Source of the DNA: Mycolicibacterium moriokaense
Lineage (GTDB): Bacteria > Actinomycetota > Actinomycetes > Mycobacteriales > Mycobacteriaceae
Direction of reading: 5' to 3'
DNA length: 64,000 nucleotides
Assembly: GCF_003347205.1 (NCBI RefSeq)
Contig: NZ_QQBJ01000008.1
Location: forward strand, 62,001-126,000
This document shows, piece by piece, positions 27,399 to 39,566 of the stretch. Every line of letters starts with the position of its first letter. The first letter of the stretch is position 1. The notes under the pieces were generated by a model. It was not told the origin of the DNA. It made no database searches and saw only the letters and a program-made list of their open reading frames with translations. The position numbers were made by a program, and so were the translations under genes.

Positions 27399-28247
27399 TC
27401 AGGTGCTGAACGCGAATGCGGTCCAGATGATGCTGATGATCAGCGTGGCCACGCCGACCGCGATGCCCGCAATGGCCAGGCCGTGGCCGCCCTGGCGCCG
27501 TTCCTTGATCTGGTTCAGCGCGATCACCCCGAGCACGATGCCGACGAGGGATCCGATGGTGCACAGAATGCCGACCAGCGAGGCGACGAGCGACCAGATC
27601 GCCAACTGGTTGTTCTCGGCTTGCGGTTGCCCGTAGCCCCCGGGGTGCCCGCCCGGATAGCCAGGTGGCGGATAAGACGACGGCGGCGGGTAGCCCGGCG
27701 GGGTGCCGTAGGAGGGCGGCGGCGGAGGCGGATAGGGCTGGCCGCCGTAACCCTGCTGCCCGGCGAACGACGACTGGTCCGGGTAGGGCGGCGGGAACCC
27801 GGGCTGGCCGGGCTGTTGTGCACCCGGCATCGGATACCCGGGCGGTGGCGGCGGGTAGGCCGGCGACGGCGGATAGCCCGGGGGAGCGTAGCCGCCCTGC
27901 TGATAGTCCGGCGGCGGATAGCTCGGTGGCGCCTCGAAACCCGTCGGCGGCGTGTCGAAGCCGGTCGACGGCGGGGTGAACTGCTCGGGGGGCGCGACAG
28001 GCGGGATGTACTGCTCGGTGGGCGCCGACTGCGGGACGTACTGCTCGGTGGGGGCCGACGGCGGGACGTACTGCTCGGTCGGTGCGGCCGGCGAGGCGTA
28101 CTGCTCGGTGGGGGCCTGCTGCGTCGCGTCCTGCTCGGGTGACTGCTCCGAAGACGGGGCCTCGTATCCGCCGGTCGACGGCTCCGACGATGCCGAAGTC
28201 GAGTCGGATGCTGGCGTTTCTGAGGAGTCCCCGCCCGGATTTGTCAT
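27399..28247 (-). CDS. DUF4190 membrane protein with decapeptide repeats
   Basis: A 282-residue relative of the next gene. After MTNPGG and a Ser/Glu-rich start come about five repeats of ten residues on the theme APTEQYVPPS (residues about 45-95), then a long Pro/Tyr/Gly region, and two DUF4190 helices at the end (NQLAIWSLVASLVGILCTIGSLVGIVLGVIALNQIKERRQGGHGLAIAGIAVGVATLII). ATG 28247 is chosen; the open frame upstream is not needed. The low-complexity, disordered head may bind partners or assemble at the membrane. Function unknown. Confidence 0.8.
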   Translation of the reverse strand: MTNPGGDSSETPASDSTSASSEPSTGGYEAPSSEQSPEQDATQQAPTEQYASPAAPTEQYVPPSAPTEQYVPQSAPTEQYIPPVAPPEQFTPPSTGFDTPPTGFEAPPSYPPPDYQQGGYAPPGYPPSPAYPPPPPGYPMPGAQQPGQPGFPPPYPDQSSFAGQQGYGGQPYPPPPPPSYGTPPGYPPPSSYPPPGYPGGHPGGYGQPQAENNQLAIWSLVASLVGILCTIGSLVGIVLGVIALNQIKERRQGGHGLAIAGIAVGVATLIISIIWTAFAFST

Positions 28248-28377
28248 GCTGTTCAACCTAGCGTATGCGCAGGTACCCATGGCCGGACTGGGCTCGGGGG
28301 CACGATCGCCTGCGTCCGATCGTTGATCATGTGTGGCCGACTGAAATCTCGGCGCCGATAGAGGAGAATGAGGATCG

Positions 28378-28905
28378 ATGACCAGCCCCTTCCAGCCCGG
28401 ACAGAGTCGCGGCGTGACACCTGGCGCGCCGACCACCCCGGCACGCGGACCCGCCGGCCTGCCGACGCCGCCGAAGGGGTGGCCGATCGGCTCCTACCCG
28501 ACCTATGCCGAGGCGCAGAAGGCGGTGGACTACCTCTCGGATCAGGAGTTCCCGGTGCAGCAGGTGACCATCGTCGGTGTCGACCTGATGCAGGTGGAGC
28601 GCGTGACAGGGCGTCTGACCTGGCCCAAGGTGCTCGGCGGCGGCGTGATCACCGGCGCCTGGCTCGGCCTGTTCATCGGGCTGATCCTGGGGTTCTTCAG
28701 CGAGAACCCGTGGGCGTCGCTCGTCACGGGCTTGATCGCGGGCGTCTTCTTCGGGCTGATCACCTCGGCGATCCCGTACGCGATGGCTCGCGGCACAAGA
28801 GATTTCAGTTCGACGATGCAACTGGTGGCCGGTCGGTATGACGTGCTGTGCGATCCGCAGGGCGCCGAGAAGGGCCGGGATCTGCTGGCGCGCTTGACCA
28901 TCTAG
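28378..28905 (+). CDS. General stress protein 17M-like membrane protein (Rv1234-like)
   Basis: A 175-residue protein. The first half has GWPIGSYPTYAEAQKAVDYLSDQEFPVQQVTIVGVDLMQVERVTGRLTW, the fold of general stress 17M N-terminal domains. Two glycine-rich membrane helices follow (VLGGGVITGAWLGLFIGLILGFF; LVTGLIAGVFFGLITSAIPYAM), then MARGTRDFSSTMQLVAGRYDVLCDPQGAEKGRDLLARL. Nearly identical in pattern to M. tuberculosis Rv1234. Role unknown. Divergent from the DUF4190 pair. Confidence 0.85.
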   Translation: MTSPFQPGQSRGVTPGAPTTPARGPAGLPTPPKGWPIGSYPTYAEAQKAVDYLSDQEFPVQQVTIVGVDLMQVERVTGRLTWPKVLGGGVITGAWLGLFIGLILGFFSENPWASLVTGLIAGVFFGLITSAIPYAMARGTRDFSSTMQLVAGRYDVLCDPQGAEKGRDLLARLTI

Positions 28906-31466
<2,561 letters not shown>

Positions 31467-32303
31467 ATGTCTGAGCGGGTCGGCGCAGGCAAGGCGACGG
31501 GTTGGACCGTCATCAACTTCCTCGTGGTGCTCTACGCGCTGTTTCCGGTGTTGTGGATTCTCTCGCTGTCACTGAAGCCGACGTCAACGGTCAAGGACGG
31601 CAACCTGATTCCCACCGAGATCACCTTCGACAACTACAAGGGCATCTTCTCTGGCAACGCATTCGTCAGGCCGCTGATCAACTCCGTCGGCATCGGACTG
31701 ATCACCACCGTGATCGCGGTCGTCGTCGGCGGCATGGCGGCATACGCCGTTGCGCGGCTGTCGTTTCCGGGCAAGCGACTGCTGGTCGGGGTGGCCCTGC
31801 TGATCGCGATGTTCCCGCAGATCTCGCTTGTGACACCGATTTTCAACATGTGGCGCAGCATCGGCCTGTTCGACACCTGGCCCGGTCTGATCATTCCGTA
31901 CATCACGTTCGCGCTGCCGCTGGCGATCTATACGCTCTCGGCGTTCTTCCGGGAGATCCCATGGGATCTGGAGAAGGCGGCCAAGATGGACGGCGCGACG
32001 TCGGCGCAGGCGTTCCGTAAGGTGATCGCCCCCTTGGCGGCGCCGGGCATCGTCACCGCGGCGATCCTGGTCTTCATCTTCGCGTGGAACGACCTGCTGC
32101 TCGCCCTGTCGCTGACCGCCACCGACCGGGCCATCACCGCGCCCGTCGCGATCGCGAACTTCACCGGCAGTTCACAATTCGAAGAGCCGACGGGTTCGAT
32201 CGCGGCCGGCGCTATGGTCATCACCATTCCGATCATTGTCTTTGTTCTGATTTTCCAACGACGGATCGTCTCAGGGTTGACGTCCGGTGCGGTGAAGGGG
32301 TAG
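31467..32303 (+). CDS. sugB: Trehalose ABC importer permease SugB
   Basis: A 278-residue MalG-type permease with six helices. The EAA loop is [31 protein letters not shown], and the family end reads [20 protein letters not shown] 31467 follows the sugA stop with no gap, so the two permeases are translated together. Confidence 0.94.
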   Translation: MSERVGAGKATGWTVINFLVVLYALFPVLWILSLSLKPTSTVKDGNLIPTEITFDNYKGIFSGNAFVRPLINSVGIGLITTVIAVVVGGMAAYAVARLSFPGKRLLVGVALLIAMFPQISLVTPIFNMWRSIGLFDTWPGLIIPYITFALPLAIYTLSAFFREIPWDLEKAAKMDGATSAQAFRKVIAPLAAPGIVTAAILVFIFAWNDLLLALSLTATDRAITAPVAIANFTGSSQFEEPTGSIAAGAMVITIPIIVFVLIFQRRIVSGLTSGAVKG

Positions 32304-32308
32304 CTCGA

Positions 32309-33586
32309 ATGGCCGAGATCGTGTTGGACCGGGTGACCAAGAGTTACGCCGACGGCGCCGTGGCCGTGAAGGACCTGTCGGTCACCATCGCCGACGGCGA
32401 GTTCATCATCCTGGTCGGCCCGTCGGGCTGCGGAAAATCCACCACGCTCAACATGATCGCCGGCCTGGAGGACATCACGTCGGGCGAAATGCGCATCGCC
32501 GGTGAGCGGGTCAACGACAAGGCGCCCAAGGACCGCGACATCGCCATGGTGTTCCAGTCCTACGCCCTCTACCCGCACATGACGGTCAGGGAGAACATCG
32601 CCTTTCCGCTGACCCTGGCGAAAATGAAGAAGGCCGACATCGCCACCAAGGTCGAAGAGACCGCGAAAATCCTTGACCTGTGGCCACTTCTGGATCGCAA
32701 GCCCGCGCAACTGTCGGGCGGTCAGCGGCAGCGGGTCGCGATGGGCCGCGCGATCGTGCGCAACCCCAAGGCGTTCCTGATGGACGAGCCGCTGTCGAAT
32801 CTGGATGCCAAGCTGCGCGTGCAGATGCGCTCGGAGATCGCCCGGCTGCAGAACCGGCTGGGTACCACCACGGTGTATGTGACACACGATCAGACGGAGG
32901 CGATGACGCTCGGCGATCGTGTGGTTGTGCTGCGGGCGGGGGAGGCACAGCAGATCGGCACGCCGGAGGAGCTCTACTCCAGGCCGGCCAACCTGTTCGT
33001 CGCCGGCTTCATCGGCTCGCCCGCGATGAACTTCTTCCCCGCGACCATGACCGACGTCGGCGTCAAACTGCCGTTCGGCGAGGTCACGCTCACCCAAGAG
33101 GTGCACGATCTGCTCGCCGCTCACAACAGGCCGACCAACCTCATCGTCGGTATCCGGCCCGAGCATCTCGAGGACGCCTCGCTCATCGACACCTATGCGC
33201 GGATCCGGGCGTTGACGTTCGAGGTGAAGGCCGAGTTCGTCGAATCGCTCGGCGCCGACAAGTACGTGCACTTCACCACCGAGGGGGCGGGCGCACAGGC
33301 GGCCCAGCTCGCGGAGCTGGCTGCCGAGTCGGGCGTCGGCGAAAACGAGTTCGTGGCAAGGGTTTCCACGGAGTCCAAGGTCACGCCGGGGCAGACGATC
33401 GAGTTGGCACTGGACACCACCAAGCTGGTCATCTTCGACGCGGACAGCGGGATCAACCTGAGCATCCCGCCGGCCGGTGCGCGAGACGAGCAGGCGGCGG
33501 CGCCCGCGCCGGAACCGCCGGCGTCCCAGGAACCGCCGCCTCCGTCGCCGCCGCAGGAAGAGCAGCCCGCGCCGTCGACGGAGTGA
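32309..33586 (+). CDS. sugC: Trehalose ABC importer ATPase SugC
   Basis: A 425-residue MalK-type ATPase. Walker A is GPSGCGKSTT, the signature LSGGQRQRVAMGRA, Walker B FLMDEPLSNLDA, and the H-loop THDQTEAM. The C-terminal regulatory domain (about 235-390) has the MalK OB folds (GFIGSPAMNFFP, VGIRPEHL). The last 35 residues are a Pro/Glu/Gln-rich tail that the M. tuberculosis protein, about 393 residues, lacks. Its stop overlaps the start of a SUFU-domain gene by four bases. Confidence 0.94.
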   Translation: MAEIVLDRVTKSYADGAVAVKDLSVTIADGEFIILVGPSGCGKSTTLNMIAGLEDITSGEMRIAGERVNDKAPKDRDIAMVFQSYALYPHMTVRENIAFPLTLAKMKKADIATKVEETAKILDLWPLLDRKPAQLSGGQRQRVAMGRAIVRNPKAFLMDEPLSNLDAKLRVQMRSEIARLQNRLGTTTVYVTHDQTEAMTLGDRVVVLRAGEAQQIGTPEELYSRPANLFVAGFIGSPAMNFFPATMTDVGVKLPFGEVTLTQEVHDLLAAHNRPTNLIVGIRPEHLEDASLIDTYARIRALTFEVKAEFVESLGADKYVHFTTEGAGAQAAQLAELAAESGVGENEFVARVSTESKVTPGQTIELALDTTKLVIFDADSGINLSIPPAGARDEQAAAPAPEPPASQEPPPPSPPQEEQPAPSTE

Positions 33587-34161
33587 CCGATGTCCTGGCG
33601 CAGGTGCGCGCTGCTCTAGGTGCCCACTTCGCCACGGAGCCGGACACCGCGAGTGTGACGTTTCTCGGCACGTCGTCGTTCGACGTGCTGCGATTCGGAC
33701 CCGACGACGCCGGCGTCGTTCACTATGTCTCCCTTGGGTGTTCGCGCGAACCGATGACTGATCCGGCCGAGTTCGCCGCCGACCCGGTGCGCGGGCCCCG
33801 CGCGGAGGTGGTGGTCTCGTTGCGCGGCCCGACGCCGGACGGGTTGGCCCGCAGTGTCGCCGTACTGGCCGCGGCACCCGCCGTGGAGGGTCTGGTGCTG
33901 GCCGCGGATGCGCTGGTCGATCTCGGGTCGCCGCTGTGGGACGGCGCCGCGTTCACCGCATTCCTGTTGGACACGGGCGAGATCGACGATGTGGCGTTAC
34001 CCGATCCGCTCGCACCGGTCACACTGCTGGCCGCGACGCCCATCACCCCGACGGAGGCGGCGTGGGTGCGGCTCAAGGGAGCCGACGCGATGCGCGCGGC
34101 GTGGCTGGCCGACGGCGTCGACGTCCTCGACCCCGACCGGCCCGCGTCATCCCCGAGCTAG
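33583..34161 (+). CDS. Suppressor-of-fused (SUFU) domain protein coupled to sugC
   Basis: A 192-residue protein with a bacterial SUFU-like pattern: FLGTSSFDVLRFGPDDAGVVHYVSLGCSREPMTDP at the start, PRAEVVVSLRGPT in the middle and ITPTEAAWVRLKGADAMRAAWLADGVDVLDPDRP at the end. Bacterial SUFU proteins are small and often act as immunity or regulatory partners; no function is known for this one. GTG 33583 overlaps the sugC stop (GTGA), which makes it a fifth gene of the trehalose importer operon. No membrane or export signal. It is not part of the operon core in M. tuberculosis as I remember it. Confidence 0.72.
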   Translation: MTDVLAQVRAALGAHFATEPDTASVTFLGTSSFDVLRFGPDDAGVVHYVSLGCSREPMTDPAEFAADPVRGPRAEVVVSLRGPTPDGLARSVAVLAAAPAVEGLVLAADALVDLGSPLWDGAAFTAFLLDTGEIDDVALPDPLAPVTLLAATPITPTEAAWVRLKGADAMRAAWLADGVDVLDPDRPASSPS

Positions 34162-34168
34162 CCGCGCG

Positions 34169-34229
34169 CGCCGCGAAACGGAGTTCCAGTACCGAGAGTG
34201 CGAGAAGCGGCGTACCGGAATTCCGTTTC
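34169..34229. repeat. Intergenic palindromic element, CGCGAAACGG type, copy B
   Basis: Arms GAAACGGAGTTCCAGTAC (34175-34192) and GTACCGGAATTCCGTTTC (34212-34229) pair over 16 of 18 bases with a 19-base loop. It fills the gap between the converging SUFU and corA genes and could act as a two-way terminator. Its left end matches copy A at 21286 at 19 of 21 positions. Confidence 0.6.
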
Positions 34230-34245
34230 CCGGTTACCAGAGCCG

Positions 34246-35352
34246 TCAGAGCCAGTGGTTGCGGCGGAATGTCCGGTGCAGCACGAAGCAGACGACGAAC
34301 ATCACGGTGAGCACCGCCGGGTAGCCCAAGGTCCAATGGAGTTCGGGCATGTGCTCGAAGTTCATCCCGTAAATGCCCGCCAGGGCCGTCGGCACCGCGG
34401 CGATGGCCACCCACGCCGAGATCTTGCGCATGTCGACGTTCTGCTGCATGGCGACCTTGCCGAGCGCGGCCTGCACCAGCGAGCTGAGCATGTCGTCGTA
34501 GCTGGTGATCCGGTCGGATGCCTGAATGTTGTGGTCGAGCACATCGCGCATGTAGCGCCGCACCTCGATGGAGATCAGGTCATTGTGGTCGCTGCCGAGT
34601 CGTTGCAGCGCCAGCGTGAACGGGCTGACGGCCCGGCGCAATTCGACGACCTCCCGCTTCAGCAGGTAGATGCATTCGATGTTGGTCTGCTTCAGCGGCG
34701 AGAAGATGTCCTCTTCCATCGCGTCGATGTCGACCTCGATCAGATCGGTCACATCGAGGTAGCTGTCCACCACATGGTCGGCGATCGCGTGCATCACCGC
34801 GTAGGGGCCCAGCTTCAGCAGCGCGGGGGAGGCCTCGAGCCGTTTGCGCACGCTCGCCAGCTCGCCGTGTTCGCCGTGGCGCACGGTGACCACGAAGTCG
34901 GCGCCGACGAACACCATGATCTCGCCGGTCTCGACGATCTCCCTGGCCAGCGCCACCGACTCGTGCTCGACGTAGTTCACCGTCTTGAGCACCATGAACA
35001 GCGTCTTGTCGTAGCGCTCCAGCTTGGGGCGCTGGTGTGCGTGCACGGCGTCCTCGACGGCCAGTTCGTGCAGGCCGAACACGTCGCCGACGGCCTGCAT
35101 CTGGTGCTCGTCGGGTTCGTGCAACCCGATCCAGACGAAGGCCTCGCTGCCCTCCGACTCGAGCTCGTGCACCTTGTTCAGCGCGGCCGCGTGGGTGTAC
35201 TTGCCCGGCAGCCGTCTGCCGTCGACGTAGATTCCGCAGTCGACCATCGCGCGCGCGACCGGGACATGGATGGACTTGGCGTCGGGGTGGGTGTGGACGT
35301 GCTTGCGCGCGGGCCGAAGGGCCGGCGGTAGCGCGCCTCGGAAGGAAGGCAT
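34246..35352 (-). CDS. corA: CorA-family magnesium/cobalt transporter
   Basis: A 368-residue CorA channel. The cytoplasmic funnel (about 1-300) has the family blocks FVWIGLHEPDEHQMQAVGDVFGLHELAVEDAVHAHQRPKLERYD and IEVDIDAMEEDIFS. Two C-terminal helices follow, the first ending in the YGMN selectivity motif (GMN at about 329-331) with the loop FEHMPE. ATG 35352 is chosen because AGGAGG (minus strand 35366-35361) lies eight bases upstream; GTG codons nearer to it are too close. Confidence 0.93.
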   Translation of the reverse strand: MPSFRGALPPALRPARKHVHTHPDAKSIHVPVARAMVDCGIYVDGRRLPGKYTHAAALNKVHELESEGSEAFVWIGLHEPDEHQMQAVGDVFGLHELAVEDAVHAHQRPKLERYDKTLFMVLKTVNYVEHESVALAREIVETGEIMVFVGADFVVTVRHGEHGELASVRKRLEASPALLKLGPYAVMHAIADHVVDSYLDVTDLIEVDIDAMEEDIFSPLKQTNIECIYLLKREVVELRRAVSPFTLALQRLGSDHNDLISIEVRRYMRDVLDHNIQASDRITSYDDMLSSLVQAALGKVAMQQNVDMRKISAWVAIAAVPTALAGIYGMNFEHMPELHWTLGYPAVLTVMFVVCFVLHRTFRRNHWL

Positions 35353-35495
35353 CGACACCACCTCCTGTCGCAGCGCAGGCCTGATTCGGCCCGGGACAAT
35401 GCTACGCGGGGGCGGTTGTGGACCGCCGGTTTAGCGCTGTCGCCGGTGCGCTAGTTTCGACCCCGGAAAACCTCTCTTCCCAAGGAGCCTTCGAC

Positions 35496-36485
35496 GTGAG
35501 CACTTCTCCCCTCAAGGTCGCGGTGACCGGAGCCGCCGGCCAGATCGGCTACAGCCTGCTGTTCCGCTTGGCCAGCGGTTCGCTGCTCGGCCCGGACCGG
35601 CCGATCGAGTTGCGGTTGCTGGAGATCGAGCCGGCACTCAAGGCGCTCGAGGGTGTGGTGATGGAACTCGACGACTGCGCCTTCCCCCTGCTGTCCGGTG
35701 TCGAGATCGGCGCGGACGCCAACAAGATCTTCGACGGCGTGAACCTCGCGCTGCTGGTCGGCGCCCGCCCGCGCGGTCCGGGCATGGAGCGCGGCGACCT
35801 CCTGGAGGCCAACGGCGCGATCTTCACCGCCCAGGGCAAGGCGCTGAACTCCGTCGCCGCCGAGGACGTCCGCATCGGCGTGACCGGCAACCCGGCCAAT
35901 ACCAATGCGCTCATCGCGATGACCAACGCACCCGACATCCCACAGCACCGGTTCTCCGCGCTGACCCGCCTCGACCACAACCGGGCGATCTCGCAGCTGG
36001 CACAGAAGACCGGCGCCAAGGTCACCGACATCAAGAAGATGACGATCTGGGGCAACCACTCGGCCACCCAGTACCCCGACGTGTTCCACGCCGAGGTCGG
36101 CGGCAAGAACGCCGCGGAGGTCGTCAACGACCAGGACTGGATCGAGAACGACTTCATCCCGACCGTCGCCAAGCGCGGCGCGGCCATCATCGACGCGCGT
36201 GGAGCCTCGTCGGCCGCGTCTGCCGCGTCGGCGACCGTCGACGCCGCCCGCTCCTGGCTGCTCGGCAGCCCGAAGGACGACTGGGTGTCGATGGCGGTGG
36301 TCTCCGACGGCAGCTACGACGTGCCCGAGGGCCTGATCTCGTCCTTCCCGGTGACGACGAAGGACGGCGACTGGTCCATCGTGCAGGGACTGGAGATCGA
36401 CGACTTCTCCCGCGCCCGGATCGACAAGTCGACCGCCGAGCTGGCCGACGAGCGCAAGGCGGTCAAGGAACTCGGCCTGATCTGA
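35496..36485 (+). CDS. mdh: Malate dehydrogenase
   Basis: A 329-residue NAD-dependent malate dehydrogenase of the TCA cycle. NAD site [19 protein letters not shown], substrate arginines in [30 protein letters not shown], and the catalytic His in [12 protein letters not shown]; the Asp-Arg pair is in LTRLDHNRA. Exactly the length of the mycobacterial enzyme. GTG 35496 follows AAGGAG at 35482-35487 with an eight-base spacer. The next gene, malic enzyme, uses the same substrate. Confidence 0.95.
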   Translation: MSTSPLKVAVTGAAGQIGYSLLFRLASGSLLGPDRPIELRLLEIEPALKALEGVVMELDDCAFPLLSGVEIGADANKIFDGVNLALLVGARPRGPGMERGDLLEANGAIFTAQGKALNSVAAEDVRIGVTGNPANTNALIAMTNAPDIPQHRFSALTRLDHNRAISQLAQKTGAKVTDIKKMTIWGNHSATQYPDVFHAEVGGKNAAEVVNDQDWIENDFIPTVAKRGAAIIDARGASSAASAASATVDAARSWLLGSPKDDWVSMAVVSDGSYDVPEGLISSFPVTTKDGDWSIVQGLEIDDFSRARIDKSTAELADERKAVKELGLI

Positions 36486-36597
36486 TGCGGCGACGGTGAA
36501 ACTGGCGGCGAAAAACGTCGTCAGTTTCACAAAAGGGCAGCGGTTGACCGCCGTTGACCTCGAAACAAGTCGATTAGGTTACCTACCAGTTCGTCGC

Positions 36598-36610
36598 TAC
36601 CCTGAGGCCG
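36598..36610 (+). promoter_or_regulatory. Probable leaderless promoter of the malic enzyme gene
   Basis: TACCCT at 36598-36603 is followed by six bases and GTG 36610, placing transcription start on the start codon. Two TTGACC motifs lie about 40-60 bases upstream. No ribosome site precedes the GTG. Confidence 0.45.
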
Positions 36611-37788
36611 TGCCGGAGACGCCAGAAAACACGCAGATCGTCGTCACCGACGAAGAGATCTTCGAGGCCCACGTAGCGGGCAAGCTCTCCGTGGAGCTGA
36701 AGTCTCCGCTGGACACGCAGCGTGCCCTGTCGATCGCCTACACCCCCGGGGTGGCGCAGGTCAGCAGGGCGATCGCGGCCGATCACACGCTGGCGGCCCG
36801 CTACACCTGGGCCAATCGGCTGGTGGCCGTCGTCAGCGACGGCAGCGCGGTGCTCGGTCTCGGCGATATCGGTGCCGCGGCGTCGCTGCCGGTGATGGAG
36901 GGCAAGTGCGCGCTGTTCAAGGCCTACGGCGAGCTTGATGCCATCCCGATCGTGCTGGACACCAAGGATCCCGACGAGATCGTCGAGACGCTGGTGCGGC
37001 TGCGTCCGACCTTCGGGGCCGTCAACCTCGAAGACATCTCCGCGCCCCGCTGTTTCGAGATCGAGCGACGCGTCATCGAGGCCCTCGACTGCCCGGTGAT
37101 GCACGACGACCAGCACGGCACCGCGATCGTGGTGCTCGCGGCGACGATGGGCGCCACCAAGGTGCTCGATCGCGACCTGTCCTCGCTGCGCGTCGTGATC
37201 TCCGGCGTCGGCGCCGCGGGGATGGCGTGCGCGAACATCCTGCTGGCCGCGGGCGTCACGGATATGACGGTGCTGGACTCGCGCGGCATCCTGCACCCGA
37301 ACCGTGACGACATGACGCCGGTGAAGGCCGACCTGGCGCAGCGCACCAACCCCGACGGCCTGTCGGGCGGCATGGTCGAGGCGCTCAAGGGCGCCGACAT
37401 GTTCCTCGGCCTCTCCGGTGGTGTGGTGCCCGAGGAACTGATCGCCACGATGGCGCCCGACAGCATCGTGTTCGCGCTGTCGAACCCCGACCCGGAGATC
37501 CATCCGGAGGTCGCCGCCAAGCATGCGGCGATCGTGGCGACCGGCCGCAGCGACTTCCTGAACCAGATCAACAACGTGCTGGCCTTCCCCGGCGTGTTCC
37601 GGGGCGCGCTGGACGCGGGCGCGCGGCGGATCACCGAGGAGATGAAAGTGGCTGCCGCGCAGGCGATCTTCGACGTCGTCGGCGACGAACTGTCCGCGGA
37701 GTACATCGTCCCGAGCCCGTTGGACGCGCGCGTCGGGCCCGCGGTGGCCGCGGCCGTGGCGGCGGCCTCGAGCGCTGGAGCCGTCTGA
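36610..37788 (+). CDS. mez: NAD(P)-dependent malic enzyme
   Basis: A 392-residue malic enzyme that decarboxylates malate to pyruvate and yields NAD(P)H. The N-domain has [25 protein letters not shown], the metal/substrate block [20 protein letters not shown] and [18 protein letters not shown]; the nucleotide site is [21 protein letters not shown]. It is the short bacterial type without a phosphotransacetylase domain. GTG 36610 matches the family start and the TACCCT box. The last codons overlap the proposed CTG start of lpqZ. Confidence 0.9.
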   Translation: MPETPENTQIVVTDEEIFEAHVAGKLSVELKSPLDTQRALSIAYTPGVAQVSRAIAADHTLAARYTWANRLVAVVSDGSAVLGLGDIGAAASLPVMEGKCALFKAYGELDAIPIVLDTKDPDEIVETLVRLRPTFGAVNLEDISAPRCFEIERRVIEALDCPVMHDDQHGTAIVVLAATMGATKVLDRDLSSLRVVISGVGAAGMACANILLAAGVTDMTVLDSRGILHPNRDDMTPVKADLAQRTNPDGLSGGMVEALKGADMFLGLSGGVVPEELIATMAPDSIVFALSNPDPEIHPEVAAKHAAIVATGRSDFLNQINNVLAFPGVFRGALDAGARRITEEMKVAAAQAIFDVVGDELSAEYIVPSPLDARVGPAVAAAVAAASSAGAV

Positions 37789-38642
37789 TCCGCTCGCTCG
37801 CCGCGCGCCGGTTCGTCATCGCCCTGATCGCCCTGCTCGTCGTCGCGGGGTGCGACAGCGCGACCACGAGTCGATCGATCGCGGTCGGCGCACCTGATGA
37901 TCCGGAGGCGACGCTGCTGGCCGCGCTGTATGCGTCGGCGCTGCGCAGCTACGGCACGGCCGCTCACGTGGAGACGGTGCCGTTGCCGTTGACCGGACTG
38001 GATTCCGGCGACATCGTGGTGGCGCCGGGCTTCACGGGCCGGTTGCTCGACACGTTCGCGCCCGGCGCGAAGGCGCGTGCCGCCGCGCAGGTCTATCGCG
38101 AGATGGTGTCCTCGTTGCCCGAAGGCGTGGCCGCGGGCGACTACGCCGAGGCGGCGGAGGACAAGCCGGCGCTCGCGGTCACCGAGGCCACCGTCGAACA
38201 CTGGGGTGGGCGCGATGTGACGGACGCGGTGCGCCATTGCGACACGCTCAGGATCGGGCAGGTGGTCGGCACACCGCGGCCGCCGGCCATCGGCACCTGC
38301 TCGGTCAAGGCTCGCGGATTCCCCAACGCGGCGGCGCTTTTCGAGGCGCTGCGGATCGGCCACGTGAATGCGGTGTGGACGTCGACGGCCGACCCGGACA
38401 TCCCCACCGACGCCGTGGTGCTGACCGATCGCACCTCACTGATCCGGGCTCAGAACGTGGTGCCGTTGTATCGCAGCAACGAGCTGTCCGAGACTCAGGT
38501 GCTCGCGCTCAACGAGGTGGCCGGTGTGCTGGACACCGCCGGACTGGTGCAGATGCGCCGCCAGGTCGCTGCGGGCACCGACCCCGTGCACGTCGCCGAC
38601 GGGTATCTGGCCGAGCATCCGCTGGGCGGGGCCAACCGCTGA
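37785..38642 (+). CDS. lpqZ: Lipoprotein LpqZ, OpuAC-like substrate-binding fold, probable CTG start
   Basis: A 285-residue lipoprotein resembling glycine-betaine/osmoprotectant binding proteins (VAPGFTGRLL, LNEVAGVLDTAGLVQMRRQVAAG). The first ATG/GTG in frame (37968) would remove the signal peptide. Upstream the frame reads [23 protein letters not shown], a complete signal with lipidated Cys23, and begins at CTG 37785 inside the malic enzyme stop (CTGA, four-base overlap), with GGAG four bases upstream. I therefore set the start at CTG. No permease or ATPase lies nearby, so its transport role is open. Confidence 0.8.
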   Translation: MIRSLAARRFVIALIALLVVAGCDSATTSRSIAVGAPDDPEATLLAALYASALRSYGTAAHVETVPLPLTGLDSGDIVVAPGFTGRLLDTFAPGAKARAAAQVYREMVSSLPEGVAAGDYAEAAEDKPALAVTEATVEHWGGRDVTDAVRHCDTLRIGQVVGTPRPPAIGTCSVKARGFPNAAALFEALRIGHVNAVWTSTADPDIPTDAVVLTDRTSLIRAQNVVPLYRSNELSETQVLALNEVAGVLDTAGLVQMRRQVAAGTDPVHVADGYLAEHPLGGANR

Positions 38643-38660
38643 ACCCGGCGCCGGCACTCG

Positions 38661-39491
38661 CTACTGGGCGGGTGGTCCCTGCCGCGAGGTCACTGCGGCG
38701 ACGAGCCGTTGATAGCCGGCGCCGGTGACGCGGGCCAGCATGTCGAGCGCCTTGGCGTCGGTGCCCACGAGAACCCGCGCTTTGTTCTTGCTGACACCAT
38801 CGAGGATGACCCGAGCGGCCTTCTGCGCCGACGTGCTGGCCAACCGCTTGTCGAAATACTTCGCCAGCTCGTCCTTGTCCAGGCTGTCGACGGTCTCCAT
38901 GTTGCGGGCGATCCCGGTCTTGATGCCGCCGGGATGGACACACGTCACCTTGACCGGATGGCCCGCGACGAGCATCTCCTGGCGCAGCGCCTCGGTGAAA
39001 CCGCGCACCGCGAACTTGGCCGCGTTGTAGGCGGCCTGGCCCGGAATCGCGAGCAGCCCGAACACGCTGGAGACATTGATGACGTGTCCGTCGCCGGAGG
39101 CAATCAGGTGCGGCAGAAAGACTTTGGTGCCGTTCACGACACCCCAGTAGTCCACGTCCATCACCCGTTCGATGTCCTTGAACTGGCTGTCCTCGATGCT
39201 TCCGGTGAACGCGATGCCCGCGTTGTTGTAAATCTGGTTGACGACGCCGTAGTGCTCCTGGACCGCGTCGGCGTATTGCGCGAACGCCTCTCGCTCGGTG
39301 ACGTCGAGCCGGTCGGTCTTCACCGGCGCGCCGAGGGCCGTCAGCCGTTCCTCCGTCGCCGCAAGGCCCTCGGTGTCGACGTCGCTGATCGCCAGCTTGG
39401 CGCCGGAGCGGCCCAGCTCGATCGCCAGCGCCTGGCCGATGCCGGATCCGGCGCCGGTCACGACGGCGACTTTCCCGTCGAAGCCCTTCAT
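38661..39491 (-). CDS. Short-chain dehydrogenase/reductase (Rv1245c-like)
   Basis: A 276-residue classical SDR. Cofactor site VAVVTGAGSGIGQALAIELG (about 8-27) with SDVD following, which favours NAD; NNAG in IYNNAGIAFTG; catalytic Ser in INVSSVFGLLAIPG; YNAAK as the YxxxK motif. Converges on lpqZ with an 18-base gap. The substrate is not known. Confidence 0.87.
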   Translation of the reverse strand: MKGFDGKVAVVTGAGSGIGQALAIELGRSGAKLAISDVDTEGLAATEERLTALGAPVKTDRLDVTEREAFAQYADAVQEHYGVVNQIYNNAGIAFTGSIEDSQFKDIERVMDVDYWGVVNGTKVFLPHLIASGDGHVINVSSVFGLLAIPGQAAYNAAKFAVRGFTEALRQEMLVAGHPVKVTCVHPGGIKTGIARNMETVDSLDKDELAKYFDKRLASTSAQKAARVILDGVSKNKARVLVGTDAKALDMLARVTGAGYQRLVAAVTSRQGPPAQ

Positions 39492-39566
39492 GTACGCACC
39501 CCCTGGTGTCGACCAACTCGCAACGAGATTAGCCGGTACCGCCGGTAGCGCGTAAAGCGGGCGGGC

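Noticed and set aside
36541-36597. TTGACC repeats as a classical -35/-10 promoter for malic enzyme
   Set aside because: Spacing to TAGGTT (15 bases) is poor; the TACCCT box next to the GTG is a simpler promoter.
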